A stretch of 36,389 nt of DNA from Bacteroidales bacterium (lineage in GTDB: Bacteria; Bacteroidota; Bacteroidia; Bacteroidales; UBA932). This document shows, in pieces, positions 15,904-24,365 of the stretch. The translations under genes and the position numbers were made by a program. The DNA lies in assembly GCA_017458265.1 (NCBI GenBank), contig JAFTFV010000005.1:1-36389 (forward strand), in the 5' to 3' direction. The stretch's first letter is position 1. The number at the start of each line of letters is the position of its first letter. Under the pieces are notes generated by a model. The model was not told the origin of the DNA, did no database searches, and saw only the letters and a program-made list of their open reading frames with translations.

Positions 15904-17361
15904 TTACTTCACGGGAACATTCTCGAGAACAGCCTTGAGATACTCCCAGGTGCGGGCAACGGAGGCGATATTTACCTTCTCGTCCGGGCTGTGGGGATAC
16001 TTGATGGTGGGGCCGATAGAAACCATCTCCCATGCGGGATACTTGGCTCCCATGATGGCGCATTCAAGACCGCCGTGGGTTGCCATCACCTTCATGGGCT
16101 CTCCATAGACTTTCTGATACTGTTCCATCATGACCTTGTTCATGGGTGTGTCAAGCTTGGGAGTCCAGCCTGAATAGCCGCCCTTGAACTCTATCTTGTT
16201 CGCACCGGCAAGTTCGAAGATGCAGCGGATGCGTTCGGCAAGGTCTGCCTTTGCCGTATCCACGGCGCTTCTCATGAGGCTGTGAACGGTGATATTGCCG
16301 TGCTCAGTGCGGACGATAGCCATGTTGATGGAAGTTTCGGTAAGGCCTTCCATAGTCCTGGACATGCGGATTACACCTGAAGGACAGGCAATCATGGCCT
16401 TTATGGCCCTCAGCATCACAGAAGACTGGATATATTTGGGAGCAGCTTCGATTTCGTCAACGTAAAGGGCTGCAGAAGGATCTGACTCCTTGTATTCAGC
16501 CTTGACCTCGGCAAAGATGTTGTCAATCATGGTGCGCACGGCAGCGATATTGTCTGCAGGGACGAGGATATCGGCAACAGCTTCGAAAGGAATGGCATTG
16601 CGGAGGCTGCCGCCGGTGAAATTCACCACTTTTACGCCGAAGATCTCCATTGCTGGAAGGAGAATGCGGGCCATGACCTTGTTGGCATTCGCCCTGTAAA
16701 GGGAAATATCCATTCCGGAGTGTCCTCCCTGCAGACCCTTCACGCTTATCCTGAGGCTCTTGTGGCCGGCAGGCGTCTTATATTTCAGATATTTGAACGA
16801 TGCCGATGCATCCAGACCCCCGGCGCATCCGACGCAAAGTTCACCTTCCTCCTCGGAGTCAAGGTTCATGAGAATGTCACCCTTGAGTACTCCGGGCTTC
16901 AGGCAGTTGGCTCCGGTCATGCCGGTTTCCTCGTCATAGGTCACAAGAACCTCTACGGGGCCATGCTTTACGCTCTTGTCTTCCAGGACAGAAAGACCCA
17001 TGGCAACGCCGATACCGTTGTCTGCGCCAAGGGTGGTACGGTCTGCTGTCACCCATTCGCCGTCAACATAGGCCTTGATGGGGTCCGTGAGGAAGTTATG
17101 GTCTGAATCGGAAGTCTTCTGGGGGACCATGTCCATATGGCCCTGGAGGATGACTCCCTTGCGGTTCTCAAAACCGGGAGTGGCGGGAACACGGATGATG
17201 ATATTTCCGGTGTCGTCCTTGATTGTTTCAAAACCGTGTGAGACGCCCCAGTTGTAAAGGTACTCAATCACTTTACCCTCATGCTTGGAGGGCCTTGGAA
17301 TCTGGGTGAGTGCGTAGAAATTGTTCCACACCACCTGGGGCTGAAGGTCTTTGATACTCAT
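15904..17361 (-). CDS. pepD: Aminoacyl-histidine dipeptidase (M20C, Xaa-His dipeptidase)
   Basis: A 485-residue cytosolic di-zinc dipeptidase that splits Xaa-His and other dipeptides. Metal ligands can be followed through the chain: H75 and the accessory D77 in GHMDMVP; bridging D114 in LGADNGIG; the catalytic and ligand pair E144/E145 in DEETGMTGA; D168 in NLDSEEEGE; and a C-terminal histidine near residue 429 in THGGLECAI. Length is as in E. coli PepD. It starts 16 bases after the DUF4831 gene with no promoter in between, so it is the last gene of a three-gene unit led by the lipid A type acyltransferase. The POT peptide transporter on the other side of that unit could supply its substrates. 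Confidence 0.95.
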   Translation of the reverse strand: MSIKDLQPQVVWNNFYALTQIPRPSKHEGKVIEYLYNWGVSHGFETIKDDTGNIIIRVPATPGFENRKGVILQGHMDMVPQKTSDSDHNFLTDPIKAYVDGEWVTADRTTLGADNGIGVAMGLSVLEDKSVKHGPVEVLVTYDEETGMTGANCLKPGVLKGDILMNLDSEEEGELCVGCAGGLDASASFKYLKYKTPAGHKSLRISVKGLQGGHSGMDISLYRANANKVMARILLPAMEIFGVKVVNFTGGSLRNAIPFEAVADILVPADNIAAVRTMIDNIFAEVKAEYKESDPSAALYVDEIEAAPKYIQSSVMLRAIKAMIACPSGVIRMSRTMEGLTETSINMAIVRTEHGNITVHSLMRSAVDTAKADLAERIRCIFELAGANKIEFKGGYSGWTPKLDTPMNKVMMEQYQKVYGEPMKVMATHGGLECAIMGAKYPAWEMVSIGPTIKYPHSPDEKVNIASVARTWEYLKAVLENVPVK

Positions 17362-17377
17362 AGTGTTATTTTTTGGT

Positions 17378-18397
17378 TTATTGGTTTACGGGCATTTCGC
17401 TTTCCCTGCCCAGCTGATAAACGGGAACACGTGTTTCCATGATGGGATTTCCGTCTTCAAGTATTCTCAGACGGCATATTGCAGGTATGCGATAATGTAT
17501 GGTATATGTCCTGTCACTTCTCTTTTTGGCTTCCTGTCCCTGTGATGCTTCAGTTCTCACATCCGGAACGGAAACGGGAGTGAATTCCAGTTCATAGGGC
17601 TTGGACTTGCCGCGGGCTTCACGGGTGAGAGAACCGTCCTCGGCAAGATAGAATGCGGTATAGCGGTTTGTCCGCGCCGTGGCCGATGGCAGGACCTCGA
17701 AACTTGCGGTGAACTCTCTTGCGACTGAATAGCCGGTGAACATCCTGAGATACTCCTCTTCCACCTTTGTGAGTTCACCAAGGGCGGCAGCCATGGACTC
17801 TCCGCTGTAGGAGGCGTCAGTGTTGCCGGTTGCTATGTTGAATCTTTCCTCCCTTGCCCTCAGAATCATTTCTGCAGCCGCAGCCGCCTTGTCTTCAAGT
17901 GTCTTCGCCACCGTCACTACACTTTCCACGGGATAGCGGACATCGGCAGTGTCTGTCTTCACCGTGCGGTATGTGATGTGCTTTTCCTGCTTGGTGGGCC
18001 CGGTAATGCCTGCGGTGGAAAAATCTGCCGACACTTCAGGGACGAAACGCCACTGCGTGCTGCCGGCCTTGTCAGAGAAGGAAACGAGTCCCTGGGCCGA
18101 CATTTCCATCATCACGCTGCTTGCTGAAGGGCAGCTGTAACGCGGGGTATAAGGATCGGCCTCTACTTTGGGGACAATCCTGATTTCCTTGATATACGTA
18201 TCCTTGACGTCCATGGCAGGGACGTTCATGTTGAGCATCTCCCTGGCGTACTGGGAATACGGGCCGGCAAAATGTATGTTCTGCACGGCGGTAACTTCCA
18301 CCGTAAATGAAGAGAAAGGAAGCGAATAAGTCACTTCCTGCGCGCTCAGAGATGCACAAAGCGTGAGAATGGATATGGCAACGGTAATTCTTCTCAT
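17378..18397 (-). CDS. DUF4831 family exported protein
   Basis: This 339-residue protein begins MRRITVAISILTLCASLSAQ, a clear Sec signal peptide with cleavage after LSA. The body matches the Bacteroidetes DUF4831 family by its general plan: an early YSLPFSSFTVEV strand, a central helical stretch rich in Ala and Glu (about 185-215), and a beta-rich C-terminal half ending in a RIPAICRLRI segment. The function is unknown and no catalytic motif is visible. The frame is open up to 18463, but that part overlaps the upstream gene, so ATG 18397 is chosen. It starts 4 bases after the acyltransferase stop, so the two are very likely cotranscribed. Confidence 0.78.
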   Translation of the reverse strand: MRRITVAISILTLCASLSAQEVTYSLPFSSFTVEVTAVQNIHFAGPYSQYAREMLNMNVPAMDVKDTYIKEIRIVPKVEADPYTPRYSCPSASSVMMEMSAQGLVSFSDKAGSTQWRFVPEVSADFSTAGITGPTKQEKHITYRTVKTDTADVRYPVESVVTVAKTLEDKAAAAAEMILRAREERFNIATGNTDASYSGESMAAALGELTKVEEEYLRMFTGYSVAREFTASFEVLPSATARTNRYTAFYLAEDGSLTREARGKSKPYELEFTPVSVPDVRTEASQGQEAKKRSDRTYTIHYRIPAICRLRILEDGNPIMETRVPVYQLGRESEMPVNQ

Positions 18398-18401
18398 AGT
18401 T

Positions 18402-19325
18402 CTATTTCCATCTTTTGTGAGTCCAGAGGTAGTTCCAGGGCTGTTCGCGCAGGTCTTCCTCAAGGAGTTTGTAGTACTGTGTCATGATATCGGAAACCGT
18501 AGACTCCGAAGCATTCTCTGCGATAGGGACCACCGTCATGGAGTAGCCGCCTTCAGGACGGGTACGGTACCTCAGGTACACTGCCGACATGCCCATCTTC
18601 ACTGCAAGACCTGCGGCCGCACTCATCGAATAAGTGTCCTGGTGCATGAAGTTGATTTTCATGTCTCCGGCTCCATGCTTATAGGGATACTGGTCCGTAA
18701 TGAAAACATAAACCATCTTTGCGGTCCTGTTTGAAAGAACGTGACGGAGTATATGGTTGAAGTCTATATAGCCGTTGAAAACGGTATCCATGATAGGGGC
18801 TAAACGGTTATTTGCCGTAAACGCATCCCAGAATGCACTTGCAAGCGGCACATAAGCTACGCTCACTTCAGAAGGATCCAGATCCAGAGGCTCGCCGTAC
18901 GAATACTGCTTGACTCCGGCGATGAGTTCCCAGTTGCCTGCGTGGTTCTGCATCACCATCATCTGCGGATTGGCCTTGATGAGCCGGTTGAACTCTTCCG
19001 GATTGGTGAACTCCACAATGTGGCTCTTTTCAAGACGCCTGCGGCCTCTGTCACCGCGGCATGAGCCGAACCATATCATTTCAGAAAAGACCGTGGCGAA
19101 ATGAAGATAAAACCGCTTTTCAATGCGCTTTATCTCACCGTAAGATTTTTCCGGAAAACTGCGGGCAAGATTCGTGTACACCACGTCTACGCGGTAATGC
19201 AGCACTCCCCTGAATATCCAGGCCAGAATGCGGGCCAGAAAGCGGTGATATTTAAGCGGAAGCAGACCATGCAGGCGTATGAGGCCTTCCAGGATGCCGA
19301 TTCCGGCGGTTTTTTTCTTTTTCAT
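18402..19325 (-). CDS. Lipid A biosynthesis type acyltransferase (LpxL/HtrB family)
   Basis: This 307-residue member of the bacterial lipid A acyltransferase family places secondary acyl chains on lipid A precursors at the inner membrane. The catalytic HX4E motif is H128-E133 in NHAGNWE. The start-proximal hydrophobic region (about residues 8-42) can anchor it, and VVYTNLARSFPEKS (49-62) is the family's conserved segment before the catalytic core. A basic patch RGDRGRRRLEK follows. The open frame extends to 19406, but ATG 19325 is preferred because the extension runs through the divergent promoter region. The predicted transcription start is only a few bases before this ATG. It heads a unit with the DUF4831 and pepD genes. 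Confidence 0.88.
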   Translation of the reverse strand: MKKKKTAGIGILEGLIRLHGLLPLKYHRFLARILAWIFRGVLHYRVDVVYTNLARSFPEKSYGEIKRIEKRFYLHFATVFSEMIWFGSCRGDRGRRRLEKSHIVEFTNPEEFNRLIKANPQMMVMQNHAGNWELIAGVKQYSYGEPLDLDPSEVSVAYVPLASAFWDAFTANNRLAPIMDTVFNGYIDFNHILRHVLSNRTAKMVYVFITDQYPYKHGAGDMKINFMHQDTYSMSAAAGLAVKMGMSAVYLRYRTRPEGGYSMTVVPIAENASESTVSDIMTQYYKLLEEDLREQPWNYLWTHKRWK

Positions 19326-19333
19326 TTCAATTA

Positions 19334-19360
19334 CAAATATAAACAAAATTATTATCTTTG
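19334..19360. promoter_or_regulatory. Divergent promoter -7 elements (acyltransferase leftward, POT transporter rightward)
   Basis: TATATTTG on the minus strand (19341-19334) and TATCTTTG on the plus strand (19353-19360) both fit TAnnTTTG. They lie back to back 11 bp apart. Neither has a good TTTG at the usual distance. The leftward element predicts an almost leaderless mRNA, the rightward one a leader of about 25 bases. Confidence 0.6.
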
Positions 19361-19391
19361 TAAGACTTGAATTTACTAAAATCTTAATTAT

Positions 19392-20915
19392 ATGTTTAAA
19401 GGACAACCTAAAGGACTGTTTGCTCTTGCACTCGCCAATACAGGCGAACGCTTCGGCTACTACACCATGATTGCAGTTTTCGCCCTGTTCCTCAGAGCCA
19501 ACTTCGGCCTCTCTGCAGGAACAGCCGGAACCATTTACAGCTCATTCCTCATGCTGGTATACTTCTTCCCCCTCATCGGAGGCATCCTTGCCGACAAGTT
19601 CGGCTTCGGGAAAATGGTTACCACGGGAATCATCGTAATGTTCCTTGGCTATCTGCTTCTTTCAATTCCTCTTGGCAGCGGTACGGTAGCCCTCGTAGGC
19701 ATGTTGGCGGCACTGGTCCTTATTGGATTCGGAACCGGTCTTTTCAAAGGCAACCTCCAGGTTATGGTAGGCGACCTCTACAATGAACCCCAGTACGCAG
19801 CAAAGCGCGATTCCGGTTTCTCCCTGTTCTATATGGCTATCAATATCGGCGCCCTGTTCGCCCCTACCGCCGCCATCAAGATCCGTGAATGGGCAATGAC
19901 CCTTGGATTCGACGGCAACTCGGCATATCATTTCTCCTTCGCCGTAGCTTGCGCTTCCCTCATCGTTTCCATCGCCATCTACTACGCTTTCAGAGGCTGG
20001 TTCAAGCACGTTGAAGGCGGCACCAAGAAGGGCGAGAAAGCCGCTGTGGTGGACACTCTCACCCCCGAACAGACCAAAAAGCGCATGGTGGCGCTGTTCC
20101 TGGTATTTGCAGTTGTCATCTTCTTCTGGATGTCTTTCCACCAGAACGGTCTCACCCTCACCTATTTTGCCGATGAATTCACAGAGCGCAGCGCAGAAGG
20201 CATCGCTTCCATGCCGTTCAATGTATGGAACCTTGTCGCCGTTATCGCTATTGTATACGCCCTGTTCTCCATCTTCGACAAGGAAGCCTCCAAGAAGGGT
20301 AAATGGATCGGCGTTGGCGTAGTTATTCTCGCCGTTGCCTTCCTCGTATGGCAGTACTCCCGCCTCAGCGGCTCCATCGAAATCAGCGCTCCTATCTTCC
20401 AGCACTTCAACCCGTTCTACGTGGTAGCCCTCACCCCTGTTTCAATGGCCATCTTCGGCGCTCTTGCAAACAAGGGCAAAGAGCCTTCTGCACCCCGTAA
20501 AATCGCATACGGCATGCTCGTTGCCGCCATCGCCTTCGGCCTTATGGCATTTGCATCCATCGGCCTCAATACCCCCGATGCACAGGCAGCCGCCCGCGAA
20601 GCCGGACTTCCCGAAACCCTCGTTTCTCCCTACTGGCTCATCAGCGTCTACCTCATCCTCACTTTCGGCGAGCTTCTCCTGAGCCCTATGGGCATTTCCT
20701 TCGTTTCCAAGGTTGCTCCTCCCAAGTACAAGGGTATGATGATGGGTATGTGGTTCGTTGCCACCGCCCTCGGAAACTTCCTGGTCCAGGTTGGCGGACA
20801 CCTCTGGGGCGGTCTTCCCCTCTGGGTCGTATGGGCAGTATTCCTTGGCGTCTGCGTCATCTCTGCAATCTTCATGTTCTCCATGATGAAGAAACTTGAA
20901 GCGGCGACCGAATAA
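19392..20915 (+). CDS. Proton-coupled oligopeptide transporter (POT/PTR family)
   Basis: A 507-residue inner-membrane MFS protein of the POT family with about 12-14 hydrophobic segments. It imports di- and tripeptides with protons. It shows the PTR2 signature FSLFYMAINIGALFAP near residue 145 and LADKFGFGK after TM2. The N-terminal proton-coupling motif ExxERFxYY reads N16-T-G-E19-R20-F21-G-Y-Y, so the first glutamate is replaced by asparagine. The extended C-terminal half, with STPEQ-type cytosolic loop and FGELLLSPMGISFVSKVAPPK near 420-440, is typical. ATG 19392 follows the rightward -7 box by 31 bases. The next gene begins at the base after its stop codon. Confidence 0.92.
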   Translation: MFKGQPKGLFALALANTGERFGYYTMIAVFALFLRANFGLSAGTAGTIYSSFLMLVYFFPLIGGILADKFGFGKMVTTGIIVMFLGYLLLSIPLGSGTVALVGMLAALVLIGFGTGLFKGNLQVMVGDLYNEPQYAAKRDSGFSLFYMAINIGALFAPTAAIKIREWAMTLGFDGNSAYHFSFAVACASLIVSIAIYYAFRGWFKHVEGGTKKGEKAAVVDTLTPEQTKKRMVALFLVFAVVIFFWMSFHQNGLTLTYFADEFTERSAEGIASMPFNVWNLVAVIAIVYALFSIFDKEASKKGKWIGVGVVILAVAFLVWQYSRLSGSIEISAPIFQHFNPFYVVALTPVSMAIFGALANKGKEPSAPRKIAYGMLVAAIAFGLMAFASIGLNTPDAQAAAREAGLPETLVSPYWLISVYLILTFGELLLSPMGISFVSKVAPPKYKGMMMGMWFVATALGNFLVQVGGHLWGGLPLWVVWAVFLGVCVISAIFMFSMMKKLEAATE

Positions 20916-21599
20916 GTGCCAAGACTATACATTATATCAGGCTGCAACGGCTCCGGGAAAACTACAGCATCATATGCTCTTCTCCCGGAGCTGCTTGATT
21001 GCAGCGAGTTTGTGAACTCGGACGAGTTTGCAAAGCATCTTTCGCCCTTCGCTCCCGAAGGAGCCGCCATCACCGCAAGCCGCCTCATGCTCAAGAAAGT
21101 CAAGTACCTCTTCGAAAGGAGGGAAGATTTCTGCATCGAGACAACCCTTGCAACCCGTTCACTCCTTAAAATGGTGCGCACCGCCCAGCAGCAGGGATAT
21201 CATGTCACGGTTCTCTACTTCTGGCTCAACAGCCCGGAACTTGCGATTGAAAGGGTTGCAAACAGGGTTCTTGCCGGAGGGCACGACATACCGGAAGAAA
21301 CCGTAAGGCGAAGGTACATCGTAGGACTCAACTACCTGTTCCACGACTACATGAAGGAATGCGACAAGTGGATTCTTGCCGACAATTCCAACCCTCCCTT
21401 TGAAATCATCGCAGAGGGGACGAAGAAGGGCCTGATGATACTCGACATGGAGCGCTACAACACCATACGTTCCCTTATCGGAGAGACTGAAGAACCGCAG
21501 CGCACCGTACAGAACGTTACCGAAGAAATAGTGAAGGAACTCAGCAAGGCTCCCCTTGCCCATGACGGAGTTCCGTTTTCAGGGAATGATATACAGTAA
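20916..21599 (+). CDS. Zeta-toxin-like P-loop kinase (COG4185 type)
   Basis: This 227-residue P-loop protein resembles chromosomal zeta-toxin-like kinases. Walker A is GCNGSGKTT (residues 9-17). NSDEFAKHL (near 34) matches the position of the zeta catalytic aspartate. IETTLATRS (near 74) matches the IEGTL substrate segment. RVANRVLAGGHDIPEETVRRRY (near 109) carries the conserved arginines and GGH of this family. True zeta toxins phosphorylate UDP-N-acetyl sugars; whether this one does is unknown, and no epsilon-like antitoxin gene is adjacent. The start is GTG 20916, directly after the POT transporter stop, so translation is probably coupled. Its end overlaps the start of TldD. Confidence 0.75.
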   Translation: MPRLYIISGCNGSGKTTASYALLPELLDCSEFVNSDEFAKHLSPFAPEGAAITASRLMLKKVKYLFERREDFCIETTLATRSLLKMVRTAQQQGYHVTVLYFWLNSPELAIERVANRVLAGGHDIPEETVRRRYIVGLNYLFHDYMKECDKWILADNSNPPFEIIAEGTKKGLMILDMERYNTIRSLIGETEEPQRTVQNVTEEIVKELSKAPLAHDGVPFSGNDIQ

Positions 21600-23025
21600 A
21601 CAGTACTATCTTGATGTCTTCAAAGTTGACACCGCCACCCTTGACCGCCTTGTACAGGAAGGCATTTCAAGCGGCGGCAGCTACTGCGACATCTTTTTCG
21701 AAAACACATCCTACGGCAGTCTGCTTCTAAGGGACGGCGCCGTCACTTCCGGGGGCAACCATATAGATTACGGCGTCGGAATCCGCGTCCTGTCCGGAGA
21801 AAAAACGGGCTACGCCTATTCTGAAAGCACATCCTATGCCGATATGCTCGCCTGCGCCAAAGCCGCAGCAAGGATTGCCGACTCCCCTTCCGACGTGAGT
21901 CCCTACGGAACGGGCAGCCCCTCACGCGGAGAACCCAACCCCGATGCCGACCGCTACCCCATGAGAACCCCGTGGGGAGACCTCCGCATGGACAGTTACC
22001 TGCCCTTTCTGAGAAGTCTGGAAGCAAAGATCCGTGAAAAGGACAGCCGAATCATCAAGATTACGGTTTCACTGGCCTTCCAGGTGAGCGACATACTCAT
22101 GTACAACTCTTCCCGCGAACTCAAATGGGACACCCGCCCCATGGGCAGCGTATCGGCAACCGTGGTCTTCTCCCAGAACGGAAAGGTAGAGAACAAGTCC
22201 ACTTCCAGGAGTTTCCGCACCGGCGCAGAAATGCTTTCCGATTCCCTTGCCGATGAGATAGCGGCAGAGGTCGTCAAAGGCATCGACAGCCGCTTTGAGG
22301 CCATCCGTCCCAATGGCGGAAGAATGCCTGTAGTGATGGGTGCAGGCGCATCCGGCATCCTCCTCCACGAAGCCATGGGCCACGCATTCGAGGCCGATTT
22401 CAACCGCAAGGGCACATCCATCTTCTCCGACAAGATGGGACAGCGCGTCTGTCCCTCCGGAATCAACATCATCGACGATGCCACCATCCCCGGCGCCCGC
22501 GGTTCCCTCAATTACGATGACGAAGGCATCCCCGGCCAAAAGACATATATGGTAGAGGACGGCATCCTCACCTCATATCTGCATGACCGGATCAGCGCAG
22601 CCCATTACGGCGTAAAATCTACCGGCAACGGCCGCCGGGAAAGTTTCCGCTATGCCCCTCTCCCCCGCATGCGCACAACCTACATGGAAAGCGGCACCGC
22701 CCGTGCAGAAGACCTCATCTCCTCCGTAAAGAAAGGCATCTATGTCGATGAGTTCTCAAACGGCCAGGTAAAAATCGGCGAGGGCGATTTCACCTTCTTC
22801 GTAAAATCCGGATTCCTCATCGAAAACGGCCGCCTGACTTCTCCGGTGAAGGATATCAACATAATCGGCAACGGACCGCGCGCCCTTGCCGACATTGAGG
22901 GCGTGGCCGATGACCTTGCCATCGACCCAGGCGCCTGGACTTGCGGAAAAGAGCAGAGCGTTCCCGTGTCCTGCGGTATACCAACCGTCCTCGTTCGTGA
23001 ACTTACAGTAGGAGGTGTGAAATGA
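21586..23025 (+). CDS. tldD: TldD family metalloprotease subunit
   Basis: TldD is the metal-bearing half of the TldD/TldE heterodimer, a cytosolic protease that accepts only unfolded or small peptides. The 479-residue chain has the HExxxH motif H261-E262...H266 in LLHEAMGHAFEADF, and a late cysteine in PVSCGIP that fits the third ligand. Start choice: the frame is open from 21556 and has ATGs at 21562 and 21586. 21586 (MIYSKQYYLD) gives a family-like N-terminus and an overlap of 14 bases with the kinase gene. TldE follows with an ATGA overlap. In E. coli the pair processes microcin B17 and CcdA; no precursor peptide gene is visible here. Confidence 0.9.
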   Translation: MIYSKQYYLDVFKVDTATLDRLVQEGISSGGSYCDIFFENTSYGSLLLRDGAVTSGGNHIDYGVGIRVLSGEKTGYAYSESTSYADMLACAKAAARIADSPSDVSPYGTGSPSRGEPNPDADRYPMRTPWGDLRMDSYLPFLRSLEAKIREKDSRIIKITVSLAFQVSDILMYNSSRELKWDTRPMGSVSATVVFSQNGKVENKSTSRSFRTGAEMLSDSLADEIAAEVVKGIDSRFEAIRPNGGRMPVVMGAGASGILLHEAMGHAFEADFNRKGTSIFSDKMGQRVCPSGINIIDDATIPGARGSLNYDDEGIPGQKTYMVEDGILTSYLHDRISAAHYGVKSTGNGRRESFRYAPLPRMRTTYMESGTARAEDLISSVKKGIYVDEFSNGQVKIGEGDFTFFVKSGFLIENGRLTSPVKDINIIGNGPRALADIEGVADDLAIDPGAWTCGKEQSVPVSCGIPTVLVRELTVGGVK

Positions 23026-24365
23026 GACTGACCGACAACGAAATTGCTATTGCAGAGTTTTGCCGGGATTATGCACTGCAAAACGGCGCAGACAAAGTCA
23101 GGATAACCCTGTCAAAGAGCCTTATGGACCTTACGGGCATCCTTAACGGAGAAATAGACAAGACCGCACGGGCACTTGACAGGAGCATACAGATTGCCCT
23201 GTTTGCCGACGGCCGCTTCGGCACTTTCTCCTCCAACCGGCTTGACGAAGACGGGCTCAAGGATTTCATCCTGAAGGCCATATCAACCGTCAAAATGCTT
23301 GAGGCAGACCCGTTTCGCACCCTTCCTTCCCCTGAGCGTCTCGCCAAAGATGCCGTAACAGGTAACGAACTTGAGCTGTTTGACCCGCACTATGATGAAA
23401 TAGAATCATCGTGGAGAAGGGATTTCTCGCTTGGAACCTCCATCTGGAACAGGAAGGAAAGCATTGAGAACGGATTCACTGTAATTGCAGAGGAAGGAGA
23501 GTATTCCGACAGCGTCTTTGACTCCCTTACAATTGATTCCCAGGGGCTATATGCCCGCCATATGGAAACCTCTTTCGAGATAGGATACGAAGTCACGGTT
23601 GAAGACAGGGATGGCAACCGCTATTCATCATACTGGTGGGATGCGAGCCCGCTTCTTAAGGATCTGAAAGCTGCCGACTGCGCCGAAAAGGCCGCCCGGA
23701 GGGCTGCAGCACAGATCGGCCCTGAAAGCACACGCAGCGGGAAGTATACCGTCGTCGTAGATGCGGAATGCGCATCAAAGCTCCTGACTCCGGTACTTAA
23801 CGCACTTGGAGGATATGCCCTCCAGCAGAAGAACTCCTTCATGGACGGTACTATCGGCAAAAAGGTTTTTCCGGAAGTGCTCGACATCTGGGACTGCCCG
23901 CGCGAAAAAGGACAGACCGGGTCCCGCTTTTTCGACAGTGAGGGTGTAATGACAAAAAAGGCTCCCATAATCGAAAAAGGTGTCGTCAGGCAGTATTTTC
24001 TCAATACATACGTTGCCGCAAAAATGTCGTTGGAACCCACCGTGGAGGACGCTACGCGTGTCGTCGTAACCCCCGTCGGAGGCTTCAAGGATGCCATGGA
24101 TCTTCTTTCAGGAATGAAGGACTGCATATACATTACAGGCTTCAACGGAGGCAATTCAAACACATCCACGGGCAATTTCTCATACGGCATTGAGGGTTTT
24201 CTGGTAAAGGGCGGGAAGATTGTATGCCCGCTCAGGGAAATGCTCATGACGGGAGATTTCATAACCCTCTGGAACAATCTTGTCGCCACTGCCGATGATG
24301 CCCGTCCCTGCATGTCCAAATTAATTCCTACCTTAGCGTTTGGGAACGTTGACATAAGTGCATGA
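23022..24365 (+). CDS. pmbA: TldE/PmbA family protease subunit
   Basis: This 447-residue partner of TldD shares its fold but lacks HExxxH. It shows the family features: an N-terminal segment DKVRITLSKS, the central GKYTVVVDAECASKLLTPVLNA region near 245, the QKNSFMDGTIGKKVF segment near 270 and the C-terminal GNFSYGIEGFLVKGGKI (near 385). The last is the usual TldE 'SG.FS.G..GFLIE.G' signature. Its start overlaps the tldD stop by 4 bases and its stop overlaps the glycosyltransferase ATG by 4 bases, so all are translated from one mRNA. A dimer with the preceding protein is a safe inference from the family. Confidence 0.9.
   Translation: MRLTDNEIAIAEFCRDYALQNGADKVRITLSKSLMDLTGILNGEIDKTARALDRSIQIALFADGRFGTFSSNRLDEDGLKDFILKAISTVKMLEADPFRTLPSPERLAKDAVTGNELELFDPHYDEIESSWRRDFSLGTSIWNRKESIENGFTVIAEEGEYSDSVFDSLTIDSQGLYARHMETSFEIGYEVTVEDRDGNRYSSYWWDASPLLKDLKAADCAEKAARRAAAQIGPESTRSGKYTVVVDAECASKLLTPVLNALGGYALQQKNSFMDGTIGKKVFPEVLDIWDCPREKGQTGSRFFDSEGVMTKKAPIIEKGVVRQYFLNTYVAAKMSLEPTVEDATRVVVTPVGGFKDAMDLLSGMKDCIYITGFNGGNSNTSTGNFSYGIEGFLVKGGKIVCPLREMLMTGDFITLWNNLVATADDARPCMSKLIPTLAFGNVDISA

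Noticed and set aside
20916-21599. Zeta/epsilon toxin-antitoxin module
   Set aside because: Only the kinase is present, inside a housekeeping-type operon. No small antitoxin frame is found on either side.
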